Both the position numbers and the translations under genes were made by a program. Under the pieces are notes generated by a model. It was given only the letters and a program-made list of their open reading frames with translations. It made no database searches and was not told the DNA's origin. Below, piece after piece: positions 32,982 through 45,974 of a stretch of 64,000 nt of DNA (within the stretch, counting starts at the first letter, position 1; the number at the start of each line of letters is the position of its first letter). Source of the DNA: Leptasterias polaris (lineage: Eukaryota; Echinodermata; Asteroidea; Forcipulatida; Asteriidae); contig JAZGTN010000017.1 in NCBI GenBank assembly GCA_037783415.1, positions 1,990,501-2,054,500 on the forward strand, read 5' to 3'.

Positions 32982-33370
32982 TTAAAGGCAGTGGACACTA
33001 TTGGTAAATACTCAAAATAATTATTAGCATAAATCCTTACTTGGTATTAATGAGTAACGGGGAGAGGTTGATAGTAAAAATCATTGTGAGAAACGGCTCC
33101 CTCTGAAGTAAGGTAGTTTTTGAGAAAGAAGTAATTTTCCACGAATTTGATTTCGAGACCTCAAAATTAGAATTTGAGGTCTCGAAATCAAGCATCTGAA
33201 ATCACACAACTTCGTGTGACAAGGGTGTTTTTTCTATCAATATTATCTCGCAACTTCGACCACCAATTGAGCTCAAATTTTCACAGGTTTGTTATTTTAT
33301 GCATATATTGAGATACAACAAGTGAGAGGACTGGTCTTTGACAATTACCAATAGTGTCCACTGTCTTTAA
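32982..33370. mobile_element. Echinoderm-type MITE in transposase intron 2 (copy B)
   Basis: Mirror of the 28,209-28,597 element, with ends AAAGGCAGTGGACACTATTGG and CCAATAGTGTCCACTGTCTTT. Confidence 0.85.
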
Positions 33371-34027
33371 TGATTAATAGGCACGTATGAAAAAAACAGT
33401 GATTTCTTTATTTTGCACAACACAAATTTAATGCAGCTTATAAATCAGAGTATCATTATTACCCTCAATATTGTTTGCACTAAATTAAATTCCAAACGAA
33501 TATTACTGTACTGTGTCCTTACTAATGATTACATAATACAAAACTTTTCTTAGGCTGGTCATTAAAACTGTACTCGTACTTCATATAAAATCCATTGGTT
33601 TTTTCTATTTCTTCCTCCATGGTTTTACTGTAGCACTATGATTAAAGAACATATTTGTTTGTTTATAGAAAACAATCTCTTGTTTTCAATAAGTAATGCT
33701 CATTACTGTCACCACATGTTTTTCAGAAGACTTAGAATGGGATCATGTATACACTTATCAAATAACTTCAGTGGCAATAAAATGCACTCATGCAGCTCTC
33801 AAGAGCTCAAGTACTGATTACACTGTGAATGTTTATTTGTTTATTGTGCAGAGCAATTCAGTAGTTTATTTCAGTGGCTCGGAAACAACTTATTACAGTA
33901 CATAGCTCAGTACTGACTCACCTACTGTATTATGTCAGCTCTATACCACTAATCCAGGCATATTATTATTCTGAGCTAAATCAGATTTCTCACCTTTGCT
34001 TTCGTGAAAAAAATGCCCCCCCCAAAA

Positions 34028-34064
<37 letters not shown>

Positions 34065-34799
34065 TAATTTTTGTTCTTCTAGATTTCAAATCAAATTCAC
34101 CAATCAAAATGCCCCAGATTGAACAGGGGAGTATTTAAAACCGAACATTAACATGCAATGAAAAACATTTTAAGGCCCTTTAACTGTTTCAATTTGGCGT
34201 GCTTCAGCCAAACTTCCAAATATTTTTGGGTCCAGAATGTCCCCCTAGTTTTGAAAAGATTTGAAAAATCATACTTTTTCAAGAATCCAATATCATGCCT
34301 GCTACTCAAGTAATTCATTGCGATTCAAGATGATATGGTAATATTTCTACATTTCTTCATTAGGTGAGAATGCATTATGAACATCAAACAGAAATAAGAG
34401 ATTTGTCTGGACTGTGGATTGATGTGGCTGCTGCCCTTTGTGCTGGAGAAGGACGGCGAGCAGTCCGTATTGTTCTTCAATCGGATGAAGCTAAAGAAGA
34501 ATTTAAGTTGACATTGGTCAACACTGTAGTGAAGGAAGTAACCAATTTGTGCAACCCTAAAAATGCATCTCTGTTTCGTGGATCAACTCTCACAGATCTT
34601 CAGAAATTCAACTATGATGAACAACATCAGGAACTCCAAGAGAAGTCCCCATTGTTGTCTGCAGTCCTGCATGCAGCTGCAGAAAGTCCAGGATTGCAAA
34701 TAAATGTCATAAAAACACAGGAAACACTCATCCCAGGAATCACAACGGCAGCAGGAATTCTCTTCAACTGCCGTTCACAAACTATGAACACACACCAGG

Positions 34800-35825
34800 G
34801 GCCGATTTCACTAACGCGTTTTGATCATCGCAAACGCCGAAACCGATCGCTAAATCCAAAAACCATCGCAACTTAGCGATGGATTTTGAATAACGATTTC
34901 ACTAAATCTTTGCGACGAACTTACTCATCGCAAAACAATTATTAGCGATGAGCAACTTGCGATGACTCGTTAGTGTCCGCAAAGTATAAGTTCATCGCAA
35001 ATTTATGATAAATTGCGCCGTTTTGTGCCTAGATGTTATTATTGGTGTACGTCTTGACGGTAGTTTGTCCGTGAATTAAAGAGTAAAATTGCGTTATTTT
35101 CATTCCCAGTCTTTTACTGGGAGACTCGGGAAACCCTTAATCTCTTAACGAGAGAGCTTAAAATCGGTAAAAAGGAGATCTAAATCTATTGGGTTCAATT
35201 ATTTTAGCCAGCATTTTGGCCTAAAATTAGTGTAGGCCTATTGATATTGCATCAAGAATTCAGCCTTTCCAATTTAATATCATGTACCAATTTTCGGTGA
35301 CAACACTTTTGGCGTCTTTCTCATATACATGATTTAATTAGTTTTGTCAAATGTTCATAAATCTCTACGTTACATTATTATTATTTACAAAATGTTATAA
35401 AATTAATTATATTAATAGGCCTACAAATGAAACAAGTTGAATATGATTTCATGTGAACCTTTTTAAATGAATGCTTAAACATTAATATAGTCCACCTGTT
35501 GTTATTTTTGATGCACCAGCATGAAAATTATTTACATTTAAACTGCAATTTATGCATTTCGTTTTTAATCGAACCGCGGCAACAACATTTTGACATTAAG
35601 ACGTCCATCATGCGAGGACCGACGATTTTTTGGCGGGCTATGTCAAAGGTCACTACATTTAGCCTCGTACAAAACATTTATTTTCCTTTTAATATCATCG
35701 CAACTGCGATGACTTTAGTGAAACGCAAAATCATCGGCGTCGCAAGTGCGATGGATTTGCGGTTTGCGATCTCATCGCAAGTGCGATAGCGATGATCGCA
35801 AATGGGGACTTTAGTGAAATGGGCC
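34800..35825. mobile_element. 1,026-bp non-autonomous DNA transposon inside copy B transposase
   Basis: The ends are GGCCGATTTCACTAA and, reverse-complemented, GGCCCATTTCACTAA. CCAGG is duplicated at 34795-34799 and 35826-35830; one parse gives 4 bp. Copy A has the intact empty site (ACACCAGGTCC). About 200 bp at each end is dense in TCGCA/TGCGA motifs, probable binding sites for a transposase supplied in trans. No coding capacity was recognised. Confidence 0.88.
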
Positions 35826-36955
35826 CCAGGTCCTTACCTCTTTAATATTGAAACAGAGCGGAGCTAAGAAGTCTGCCTTTAGCCACCTTCACTCCAGATT
35901 TGTTAGTTCTAGCTACCAGACCACCATGCGGCGGCAAATTGATTTTGGGTTAGATTTTGATAAAGAAACAAAGGAGTGGGCAGAAGAGAAGTGCAAAGCA
36001 GATGACAAGGAGAGACATATTACAGCCAATTCAACAGATGAGGAATGGAAAAATTTTCAAGAAAAGAGGACGGATCATGGGTTCCAAATTATCATGGACA
36101 ATGTTGATCTAGTCATACATCCTCGGCACAGCTCACGTGAAAAGCATGGAACGGATCTTCATATGGTTCAGGCCATAGCAGTCAAGAACAGAGTAGAGGG
36201 ATACCACTTGCCCAATGATGCACCCATTTCAACAGTTTCGTCCATCGATGTAGCAGATTTCCTGCCTACTTACAGTGACAACAAACATCTCAAGCATGAG
36301 TGGATGCTGATCATTGGTAACATCATTTCACGTCATATTCCAGCCTTCAAGTGGATTGGTGATCATATCCCAGCACAACCTCTTCATGATCACATGGCAG
36401 ATCTCAGCAAGAAGTCACAAATCGTAAGATCAATTCTTTGTTTAAACATTGAACTTGATTGTCCTTGTTTAAATTTGGTAACCAAATATTTATAAATTTA
36501 AAAAAAAATCAGAAAAAACGCTGTTGTTCATGATTCTATTTCAAACAAATTAATGTTTTTCAAGGTTCAAAAAGGCATTCAAAAAGATATATTATAGGAT
36601 TGTTAAGCACCAAAAAAAATTAGTTTCAATCTGAAAATTTAACAATTAGGAAGTTTTCTCCACTGAAAAATTTCCATCTGGCAACAAACAGTTTTCCTTC
36701 CCGGTTATTACTGAAAATCAGTGCCCATACTACATGTCCTTTTTTTAGCAACAGACCTAAGTACTGATGAAATCACAGTCTCTACCACGTTGCAGAAGAA
36801 TGGAAAACGATGGGAAATGCAACTGTCGAAAATGCAATACCCAGTTACAGCAATTAAGCAATGTTGTAAACAAATCATGACATCAGTACACAGGTCTATT
36901 AGCAGGCTCATTGCTGAAGAAAGTTTAAAAAAACATAGTAGCAAACTAAAGAAAA

Positions 36956-37201
36956 ACAACAACAATTATAATCGTTATTCTTGTGGGTTCGACCATGTTG
37001 TTTAATCTCTTTGTATGAATTTGTGTTGACTCTGAGAAGGGCAGGTGGGTATTCTCAATGTTTCAATTAGAGCAAACAAATGTACCAATCGAAACATTGA
37101 GAATATGCCCACCGGCTGATCTTTTCAGAGCCAACACAGATTCCAATAAGAGATTTAACTACATGATTGTACCCACAAGGTTAATGATTATAACTAGTTT
37201 C
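36956..37201. mobile_element. Palindromic hairpin MITE in transposase intron 3 (copy B)
   Basis: Mirror of 25,405-25,650, with at least one substitution: TGTTGACTCTGAG here against TGTTGGCTCTGAG in copy A's reverse complement. Confidence 0.68.
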
Positions 37202-38009
37202 ACCATGCAAAGCCTCAAAACCTACATCAACAAGAGTAACGATAAAATTTCATTTCAAAATTAATTTCATCAGGTGAATCTTGGTGTGCTCATGGAGAGC
37301 GAGAACAATGCAACTGGTATATATAACATCATGCATCACTTACACAAGTACGTACCAGGCCATGACACCGATGTACCCAGCCCAATCATCAGTGCTGGAG
37401 ATCTTTTGACTTGTGAAAGGGAGAGTTCATGTAAAAGAGAGCAATCCAACTCAACAACACCAAGCCAACGTTTGAAAGGTCTGGTGCCTGTCATAGCAGA
37501 TTTTCATGCATTGGCAAACTTCTATCAGGTATGTTTTTAATGTGGAGAAATGCATCTCACAAGACTTCTCAATTTTTTTTTTCTTCAACATGCAATTACC
37601 AAATTGTTCATTGAAACCAGTGTCATTTCCATTTATTAATTTTTATAATTTTTTGGACCTAAAAAAACATTCATCTTCTTGATTTCAGAAAATGTACTTT
37701 TTCAGAAAAAATCACTATCCCCCCAAAAGATACTTTAATATTTGAAATTATTGTTTACAAAATATTTCAAATGTTTATATAAATCAATCAAAATAATGTT
37801 GGACTAGACCTACACAGAGTTGTTACACCTACACAGATATGTTTTGTCCTGTCCTGTGTGGAATTAACATACAAATTATGTACATGTACTGTACCCCATT
37901 GGTTATGTTTTTCCCCTGGTTACTTGGATGAAATGTCATCATGAAATACGCCGAAAAAGTATAAGGGAACTGGAAAAATGTTACACATTGAAGAAATAAT
38001 AAATAAATA

Positions 38010-38570
38010 AACAATGAACACTTGGAACTCACATAATGAAAAATCTATGGTCAAGACGCGAGGAAATGAAATATCTGGGACAGTGACTCAAATTGTGGGT
38101 TTCTTCGAAGACATAACAATTTTCATACAAATGTTTGTTAAAGCAACAGCAAGTTATTCCTTAAGACCAAGAAACCAGAACCCAAATAAAAACCCACATA
38201 GAAATGTATCTAAAGACAGTGAAAAACAAAAACCCTTATCAATACAGTGGGGAAAACCTAAAACAGAGTGCCAAAACAAGTTACAAAATAAAATCAAAAC
38301 AGCTTTTAAAACCGAGTCCATAGCAGAAATTTCTTCTCGAAACAGGCCACAATTGGGAAACTGAAAAAAACCCAATAGTTGTTCGGCTACCTAATGATGA
38401 AACAAATGAGTTGCTCCTCTTGCGCTGGCAAGCTGCTATTTGAAGAACTAAACCACTCTACCAAAGAGATAAGAGGAATTGGGCTGTTTATTGCAACAAC
38501 TTCCAAGTTCAGCAATAACCAAGGGGGTCCTACTGAGAAACTAAAGATTAAAGGAGAGCTTTAGCACATA
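38010..38570 (-). repeat. Dispersed repeat within transposase intron 4 (copy B)
   Basis: Reverse-complement counterpart of 24,040-24,600. Confidence 0.65.
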
Positions 38571-41500
38571 TCCTTTATAAAGTACATGTACCATGATCAA
38601 CTGCAAATTAGATAGTTTACATCTGCCATCTTGATTCAATTAATTTTTTAACCAAATGAATATTCTGACATTGGCCTATTGCATTTTTATTTCTGCAAAA
38701 CTCAGAAAGCACACTGCTTATCACACATCAGTGTAGGGCAAACTAAATTAATGAAATTATTTGTTTGTGTTTGTTTGTGTATAGATGGTGGTTGTTAAAG
38801 TTAATTTTTATCTTCATATTTTCAACAGGCGGTATGGTTACATCTGTACGACACCACATCAAGTGGGGACAAAGGCACATTGTACGCAGCCAGGAACTTT
38901 CTGGAAGCGCGAAAGGTAACCAGTGACCCAATTAGGAACGTCAATGGGGCTGCAGACCTTATTTCGCAGTACACTGTTGCTCTTGTTGTTGCTGCTGCTA
39001 TGAAGCACTTTGGACTGGAGGCGATCTCAGATGACCCAACACACAATGATTTTGTGTATGACAAACACAAAGACAGAACGCAGTATGTTTATCAGGTATT
39101 GGAAGAGATTGTAGATAATTATGCAATCCCCACTAATGATGAATTGAGGAAAGATTCCCCAGAGTTGTCTTGTCCAAATTGAAAAAAAAAATACAAGACA
39201 CAGAGAGGCCTCAAAAGCCACATGAAGGACAAGCACCCTGGAATTCAAAAGCCTATACAGCAGAAGGAAGGTCTGTCTCCAGATAAAGACGCACTATTTC
39301 ATTATTCACGTGCAGCACTGAGCCTTTGTTTGTTGGCCACTGACTTTAATGAAGCACGTCAGATGGGCGATGGGGAAAGAATCATCAGGCTGTACAAGTT
39401 TCTGTTACTGCATTTCAAAGCTGCAAAGAAGCCTAAATACAGTTACCAGGTACTGCGCTTGCTGGCACAAGTTAAATGTTTCTTAACTCCCAGGTTGGCC
39501 TACGAACTGAAATGGAACAGGTTCATCAATAAAGCAGGCAAATCCCAACACAATATAGAAGTAGATCGCGAAATCGAGCATCAGAACAGAGTATTCAAAG
39601 AGAACTGTAGTGGATTGAGAGGTAAAGTAACCAGTAAGAGTATAGACCGGATTAGTCGATCTGCACAAGCCTGCGATGCTCTAATTACCAAAATAAACCA
39701 ACAAGCGCACATCAAGAAGCCAAGTGGGAAGCATTCACCCAAAATCACAAAAGATCAACTAGAACTGGCTTTGGAAATGCACAGCAACAAGATTTTTGAA
39801 GTGCAACCTGGTAGAAAGCATTTCCATTTTCCCGATTTCCCCCGCTCAGTACTTTCAACGCTGAATGTTCCTGACCTTCACAAATGGATTAAGTCTTCCC
39901 TTCAGCAGATGGGAAGATCTGGCAAGAAATAGTTAAAGGAACAGTACAACAGTGTTCTCTGAAAGAACATATTTATTTCAATCATAATTCAATTTTCTTG
40001 ATCTTAATAACCACCCTAATCGAAAATAAGTAATCTTGGAAAACTTATCATCAAACCAGGTTTCACTTGAATGACTGTGAAACTCTTACAAGTAATGTGT
40101 ACTGTAATCCATGTTGTTAATAATGTGATCACCTCCATCAAAATGAGGCATTATTCCCAAAGAATGATTCTGTGTAATTTGGCACAGAAGATAAAACATA
40201 GATACACAAAATTTGAATGATATGTTTATGTGGTCTTACCTTTCTCACAATATTAAAAGAGTAAAATTAAGATAATTTCTGGACCAAGTTAGTCTTCCAA
40301 TTGCCAAAAGTCTTAATTTTGATATGACTTTTTCTCATGAAACCTTTTACAAAAAGGATCGGAAAAATTTGTGTCATGGTCATGGTTGATTCCTCATAGT
40401 TTTTAATATGGAGGTTGCTTGATCACAGTTTATTAATCATTTTAAAATTAATGAGTTTGTTTTTAAGCCAATATCGGTGTGAATTTTTGAGTTAAAAAAT
40501 GTAATCGGGAAACTTGGTACACCATACAAAAATAATCACCAAAAAATGTAATTATTTATTGGGACTCATTTGCAAAAGGAAATTAACCTAGTTACGGAAA
40601 AAATACCTCCTTAAAACAAAGGGGACAAAGAGAAAGTTTTGTGCTTCAGCAAACAAGCAAAATATATAAATGTATTTATTCATTCGCCTAAACTTAACAA
40701 AAATAGAAGCTTGAACTTTGTAAGTTTAATGTAAATCTGTGGACATTGTGTTTTGTGTCCTCCCACAAGTACCAACACCCTTTAAATGAAGTTACACAAT
40801 AGCTGATGTTGCCTATACTGGGGATTAAGTCATAAACTTGCTCAAGCTATTGCAGAAGCCTATGGGACTTATTAAGTATTCAAATCCCTCTAGTCATCTT
40901 GAGAACAAAAGATGTGTTTGGCCTGTCTAATAATAAGATGACCTATGCCAAGATTTGATGCATGTTAAATTATCCTGTGTGTTCACCTTATTAAAGAATT
41001 TTAAGGGGCTGCTCGCACTTCTAAACTTTTTCATGAGCATATACACCAACGCAGGTTGGGGGGGGGGGGGAAGTCTGCTAAGGCAGATATTTTCCCAGTA
41101 TTGAAAATATGGTGAATTTATTAATCTTTAATATCATGATTACATGGATTGTATTTGGTGTATCAATCATTTGAAGGAGATGTGTTTCCTTAAAATGCAG
41201 TTTTCCTAAATTGTAACAACATTTGAACAGAAAGCACTTTCATGTTCAACCTATTTAATTTTATGAAATAAACCGCATTATGCAGTTCATACAATGTAAA
41301 TGTGAAAGGTTCAAACTCAAACCATATTTACTATGAAACCAACCCTTGATTTTTAAGCATAGAGCAAGGACTAAGTTTTAATCTTTTTTTAAAACATTCC
41401 TTATAAAAATAGAATTAAATGTTAAAGATTATGTGTACTGTACATAACATTGCTAGAGGTACAACATCACATCCCAGGCTTAAAAAAAAGCATACCCTAT

Positions 41501-42777
41501 GTTAACATCATACATAGCATCAAATCCATTTTCAATATGATATAGTACAATAACTGAATTTTATTTATACACGTAGCAAAGACAGCTTGAGCCAGAAATA
41601 CATGTACATGGGATAAAAGTAAAAAAGCCAGGAAAAATATAGGATTGTAAAATTTAGGATTGTAGATGCTCTGTGGTGCGATATTTGAACCCCCCCCCCC
41701 CCCCCGGATCTGCCAATTGAGATGCCAACCAGTACATTTTTTGTAAATTTTGTACAAAATACGATGAAGTAAGTCTTGCTAAGTCCTTTTTAAAAATAAA
41801 TTATACACATTTTTTTTCACAAAATACTATTTTTGCTTAAAAACTATTTTTTTCTTCTCTAGAGTACATGTACTTGTTTTGGGGCAAAGGTTGGCGTCCC
41901 GTAGTTGATAACACTGCTTGCTACGTTATGGGTATAAAGTACTTGTACATGTACTTCAATATGGACGTTTAAATATTGCAGTATTTAAAGAAACACATTG
42001 TCAAAATAAATGAACTGTTTTTTGCAGCAGAAATAGTTTGATTTATCTCAATTACTTTGTCTGTTTTGAAACAATTCAGAACTTGGTAGCAAGTCAAATG
42101 TTGGTGGCTGGTAGATTGAAAGAGAAGCAATATCGATTGTAAGTGCACTTCATATCATTGTAATTGACCATACCATCATGAAGTTAATAATTGTAATTAT
42201 GCAACAGAAAATATACAAATGAAGCTGCTGCAAACTGCTTACCAACCACAATGTGGTATAAATACAACAAATTTCAATGCCTTGTGATGTTTTGTTAAAG
42301 ATGCATTTGGGCAAACTTGACAGTCAAAAATTGATTTCAGTGTAAATTGTAATTTTTTTCCTGAGTAGGAAAAGTTATTATTTTTCATTTGATTCTCAGA
42401 GCGAAAAATCCATGAAGGAGTAATGGCAGTATAATCAAAACCTGAAATGAATGGCTGGGTGAAGGCCCACATGACCTTGAATACTGAATAATTATCAGCA
42501 CATGTGTGCCTAAGTAGTGTTTAAAAAAAAAGGTTGTGTGCACAAGTCATCAAAGGATTAACGAGCAGCTTATGTTTTTATTTCATTTCATTTTATGGTT
42601 CTAACCCTTAAGCATTTAACATGTTTTTCCCGCTTACAACGGCTGATAAACATTGAAAATTTGCTCAATGTTCTTGAAATTCAATTTTTTGTCAAAAACG
42701 GCCCAAAAAGCGGACAATGTTTTGGTCCAAACTCTGTAAGTTCAATCTGATTTCACAACACTGCCATATTGCGTTAT

Positions 42778-45467
42778 TCAGTCACTCTCACTACTATATT
42801 GTATTCCCAGTTCTGCATACTCCCCACCAAACTCATCTTCCTCATCTGATTCCGAAATACTAGAACCTGAATTAGTATCAATATCGGAGTAAGTGGCACT
42901 GTCAAGACTGTCAACATAGTTATATACACACGTTTTGACAATGTTCCATGCTGCCTGTGAAACATCCTTGCGGGAGAAAGTGTATCGGTCATCAAATTTG
43001 TCAAAGGGAAACACAATGTTACATTCTGTGATGATTGCTTTCATTGTGTCCATTGAAAAGCAACATGATATGTCTTCACCAGTGTAAAGATGACTACTGC
43101 TGTCTGTCAAGAGGCTCACCCTCAGAGTGTCAAGCTGCTCGGTAACCTCCTGGATCTTGTCATCTGGGACGGACACGACTCTCATCTCTGATGATGTAGA
43201 AACTCCATGGGTCAGGGTGTCCCTGAACTTCAGCTCGGCAAAAGGAGATGGCATTTTGCATTCTCCTTCCTGGCATGTGCATAATGGAGCACAAATGTCA
43301 CAACAATTGTGGTGAACAACCCTGCCTTCCTTGTTTGCTGGGAAGCTTGCTCTGATTACCCCTCGTCTGCATATGTCCCCCTTCAAGAACGCCTTCATGT
43401 CATCACTGGTTTTTAACCCAGCGCTAGCACCAGGGAAATCTATCAAGATGGAAACACTCTGTGTTCCATCCCGCCCGGCTCTTCCGCTCAGTTGGATCAC
43501 ATCATCCAACTCGGTTGGGTGTCCCACCATAACTATTGTTTGTACATTCTTCACGTTGAGGCCCAGTCCAAAAGCAATGGTAGCAAAGAGCACACGAATT
43601 TCACCCTCTGTCTCTGCAAAGCTGTTGATAATCTTCTTCTGCACATCTGCTTCCGTGTTCGTATGATACATATCAAAGTGGCAGTGATGTTTCTCCCCTA
43701 ACAGGGAAGCAAACAAAGTATACAACATACTCACGTTCCTCCGTGACTGGCAATAAATGATTGTTCTGTCAGTCGAAATGCCCTTTTCAACAATTTCGGT
43801 TGCCAGCCAGGTGAACATGTTGTCCAAGTTTTTGGTGGGTGACTTCAGGACGATGAACTTTATGTTGAGGCTTTCCGGACTTTCCTCAATGAGTCCGAAA
43901 TTTCTCATTGCTAGACTGTTGATGATAGTCTGTCTGACTTTCAGGGTAGCTGTAGCCGTCAGTGCCACCATACTTGTTGACTGTTGCAGTGTTGAGCGTA
44001 ACTCCCCAAGTTGACCATACACTTTGCGAAAAGCTGCACTTTCTCTCGATGAATGGCCCCTTTGGATTTTAGAAGGAAACAAATAATTATGACAACAATA
44101 TGGAAAATAAACACAAAATTATTGAGTTTTTGAGATTGAGTTTTTGTTTATTTCAAATGGAGGAAAACCTGGCATTAATAAATACTTTGGACAGCTTATA
44201 TATTCTGATTGGTCAAAACCTGATCACATGGGGGTGTATTAACATGTGTTTAAAAGACTGTCTTTGGAAACTAGCGAATAAATGGCACCTAAACCAACAT
44301 ACATTATGTGTTCACTGTTATTCAATGTTTATGCATCTTAGTTTCATTGGCACTGCGCTCACATGCGCTGAAAGTGTATTAATTTTTGTGTAACAGGTGT
44401 GCACGTATAAACCCATATTTCCATATATGGTGTTTTTTACCATTCAGCAGAACTAATACTTTAACAGTTTTCATTGAAAATGTATTTAGTGAAGACCGGG
44501 TCCTTACACAGTTTATTCTCTAAGTAATTGCTATCTTTTGTGTGTCATTAAGACCTGTAGTTAATAATAACTATAATAATAATAATAATAAAAATTAGAA
44601 TACTAAGTATCGTTAGTTATATACAAGATGATGCAAGTTGCACCATCTACGAACGATCATAAGTATGTGCAACTGCAATCCAAGTTCACCCCAACAAAGT
44701 CGCCCCAAACAAGCTAAACCTAAGATGTAGCGAATCTCGCAAATGTCGCCCCCCCCCCACCCCCTCTACAAAATTCTGCACATCCCTATCTAACAGTAAC
44801 ACTAACAGAAGAAGCCGCTAACACAATATGTTGTAAAGTGAGCCATTTAACATGCATCCATAAATAACAAACAACCAATAAATAAAACAAAAAATCCCCC
44901 AAAGTGATGAACAATTACTAACGTTAACTATGTATAAACAGGGTCATTCGCAGTCAGTGAGTACTGTTACCATGGTTACTATACTAGTGTTACTCACCAC
45001 TTTGCCACACAGTGGCTTTCGTCAATGAAAATCCCATGGCATCTTGACCGGACTAACTTCAAGAGCTCTTTTCCCTTGGTCGTGAAAAGTGACTCTGGGC
45101 TCGCAAACAAAATTGAATAATTGTGCGACTCCTCCAAGATGCAATCAGGAATATCAGATGTGATATCGGCAGCCTTGAGACCAAGCTGACTGACACTGTT
45201 TAACTGGTCTACAGCGAGAGCTTTCAGCGGCAGAATTACAATGACCAGAGCCTTCTCTTTGCTTTCATCCACGACGTCATTTAGGAAATCTTTAACCACT
45301 TGTGCAGCTTGGAAAATGCCGCTTTTACCAAAGCCTGTTGGTAAATTAATAAATAAATCGTGTCCCTGTACAAATTGTCGCAGAGCTGAAGATTGGTGGC
45401 TTTTAAACTGCCCAAATCCTAACTTTTGGGCCGCGAATTCTAAGGCAGCATCAACACGATCCGCCAT
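42778..45467 (-). CDS. RecQ-like SF2 DNA helicase of copy B (2 exons, 583 aa)
   Basis: Exons 45467-44998 and 44059-42778 have the same lengths and splice phases as copy A. All helicase motifs are retained: LPTGFGKS, DESHC, ALTATAT, QLSGRAGRDG and CCDIC. The only protein difference I noticed is residue 56, Pro in copy A and Gln here, just after motif I. Unlike its partner transposase this frame is undamaged, so copy B could still supply helicase if it is transcribed. Confidence 0.86.
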
Positions 45468-45690
45468 ATTTGTAGTTTCCAAGCAAGCTAGCTAATTCTC
45501 TGTGACATATACTCTGTGATGCAAGCATTCGTTACCTGCCAAAAAGGTTACTGCGTGTTCAGTGAGACAGTCGTTCAGGTACTAGACTGATCACGTGCTC
45601 TCCGTACTAGAATATTTATTATGTAAATTGAGCTACGTCACAGGCACGCCAAAAATGCGTGGCATTTGCCTGGAATTTCACAGGCAGTTT

Positions 45691-45974
45691 TAGTAGAGTA
45701 CCGAGACGGTCTTGTGAGAGCGGTGTGTGGCTGATAGCGGTTTGTGGCTGATATCATTGTGTGGCTGATAGCGTTGTGTGATAGCGTTGTGTGGCTAGCG
45801 CTTCATGGCTGTGCGCGGCAGATAGCGTTGTGTGATAGCGTTGTGTGGCTAGCGCTTCATGGCTGTGCGCGGCAGACGGGTGTGTGTGTGGGAGGCGTGG
45901 GTAGTGTATTGCGCGATGTATGCTGACCGTGGATCGTGGAATAAAATCACCAAGACCGTCTCGAACCGAGACTA
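45691..45974. repeat. Copy B right TIR, 284 bp
   Basis: It runs from TAGTAGAGTACCGAGACGG to CCGAGACTA and matches copy A's right TIR by eye. The flank beyond it, CACGATGGTATGTAAC, belongs to a repeat that recurs uninterrupted at 63,255. Confidence 0.92.

Larger units (their letters stand above)
31435..39932 (+). pseudogene. Disrupted DUF6589-like transposase of copy B
   Basis: Exons correspond one-to-one with copy A: 31435-31863, 32868-32918, 34364-34799 plus 35831-36423, 37274-37528, 38829-39932. Two independent lesions are visible. A 1,026-bp MITE at 34800-35825 interrupts exon 3 at about residue 306, before the acidic motifs. In exon 5 the TGT for C706, second cysteine of the C2H2 finger, is TGA at 39180-39182. 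The MITE alone gives a frame ending at 34,876. The rest is almost identical to copy A. This copy should not make active transposase, though its TIR-bearing ends could still be used in trans. Confidence 0.87.
16543..45974 (-). mobile_element. DNA transposon copy B (outer, interrupted by copy A)
   Basis: Copy B comprises 16543-16631 plus 30830-45974. It was split when copy A inserted into its left TIR, duplicating CTCCCACAC at 16623-16631 and 30830-30838. Without the duplication, the 1,026-bp MITE and its 5-bp duplication, B is 14,194 bp, close to A's 14,198 bp; the difference fits homopolymer and TA-run length changes. B carries a helicase on the minus strand and a broken transposase on the plus strand. 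Its outer ends are TAGTCTCGG and CCGAGACTA. The flanks show no target duplication. Confidence 0.85.

Noticed and set aside
16632..45974. Palindrome as a pure assembly or hairpin artefact
   Set aside because: The arms differ by a 1-kb MITE, a stop codon, substitutions and microsatellite lengths, and the centre is an exact transposon junction with a 9-bp duplication. A misjoin at the outer ends remains possible.
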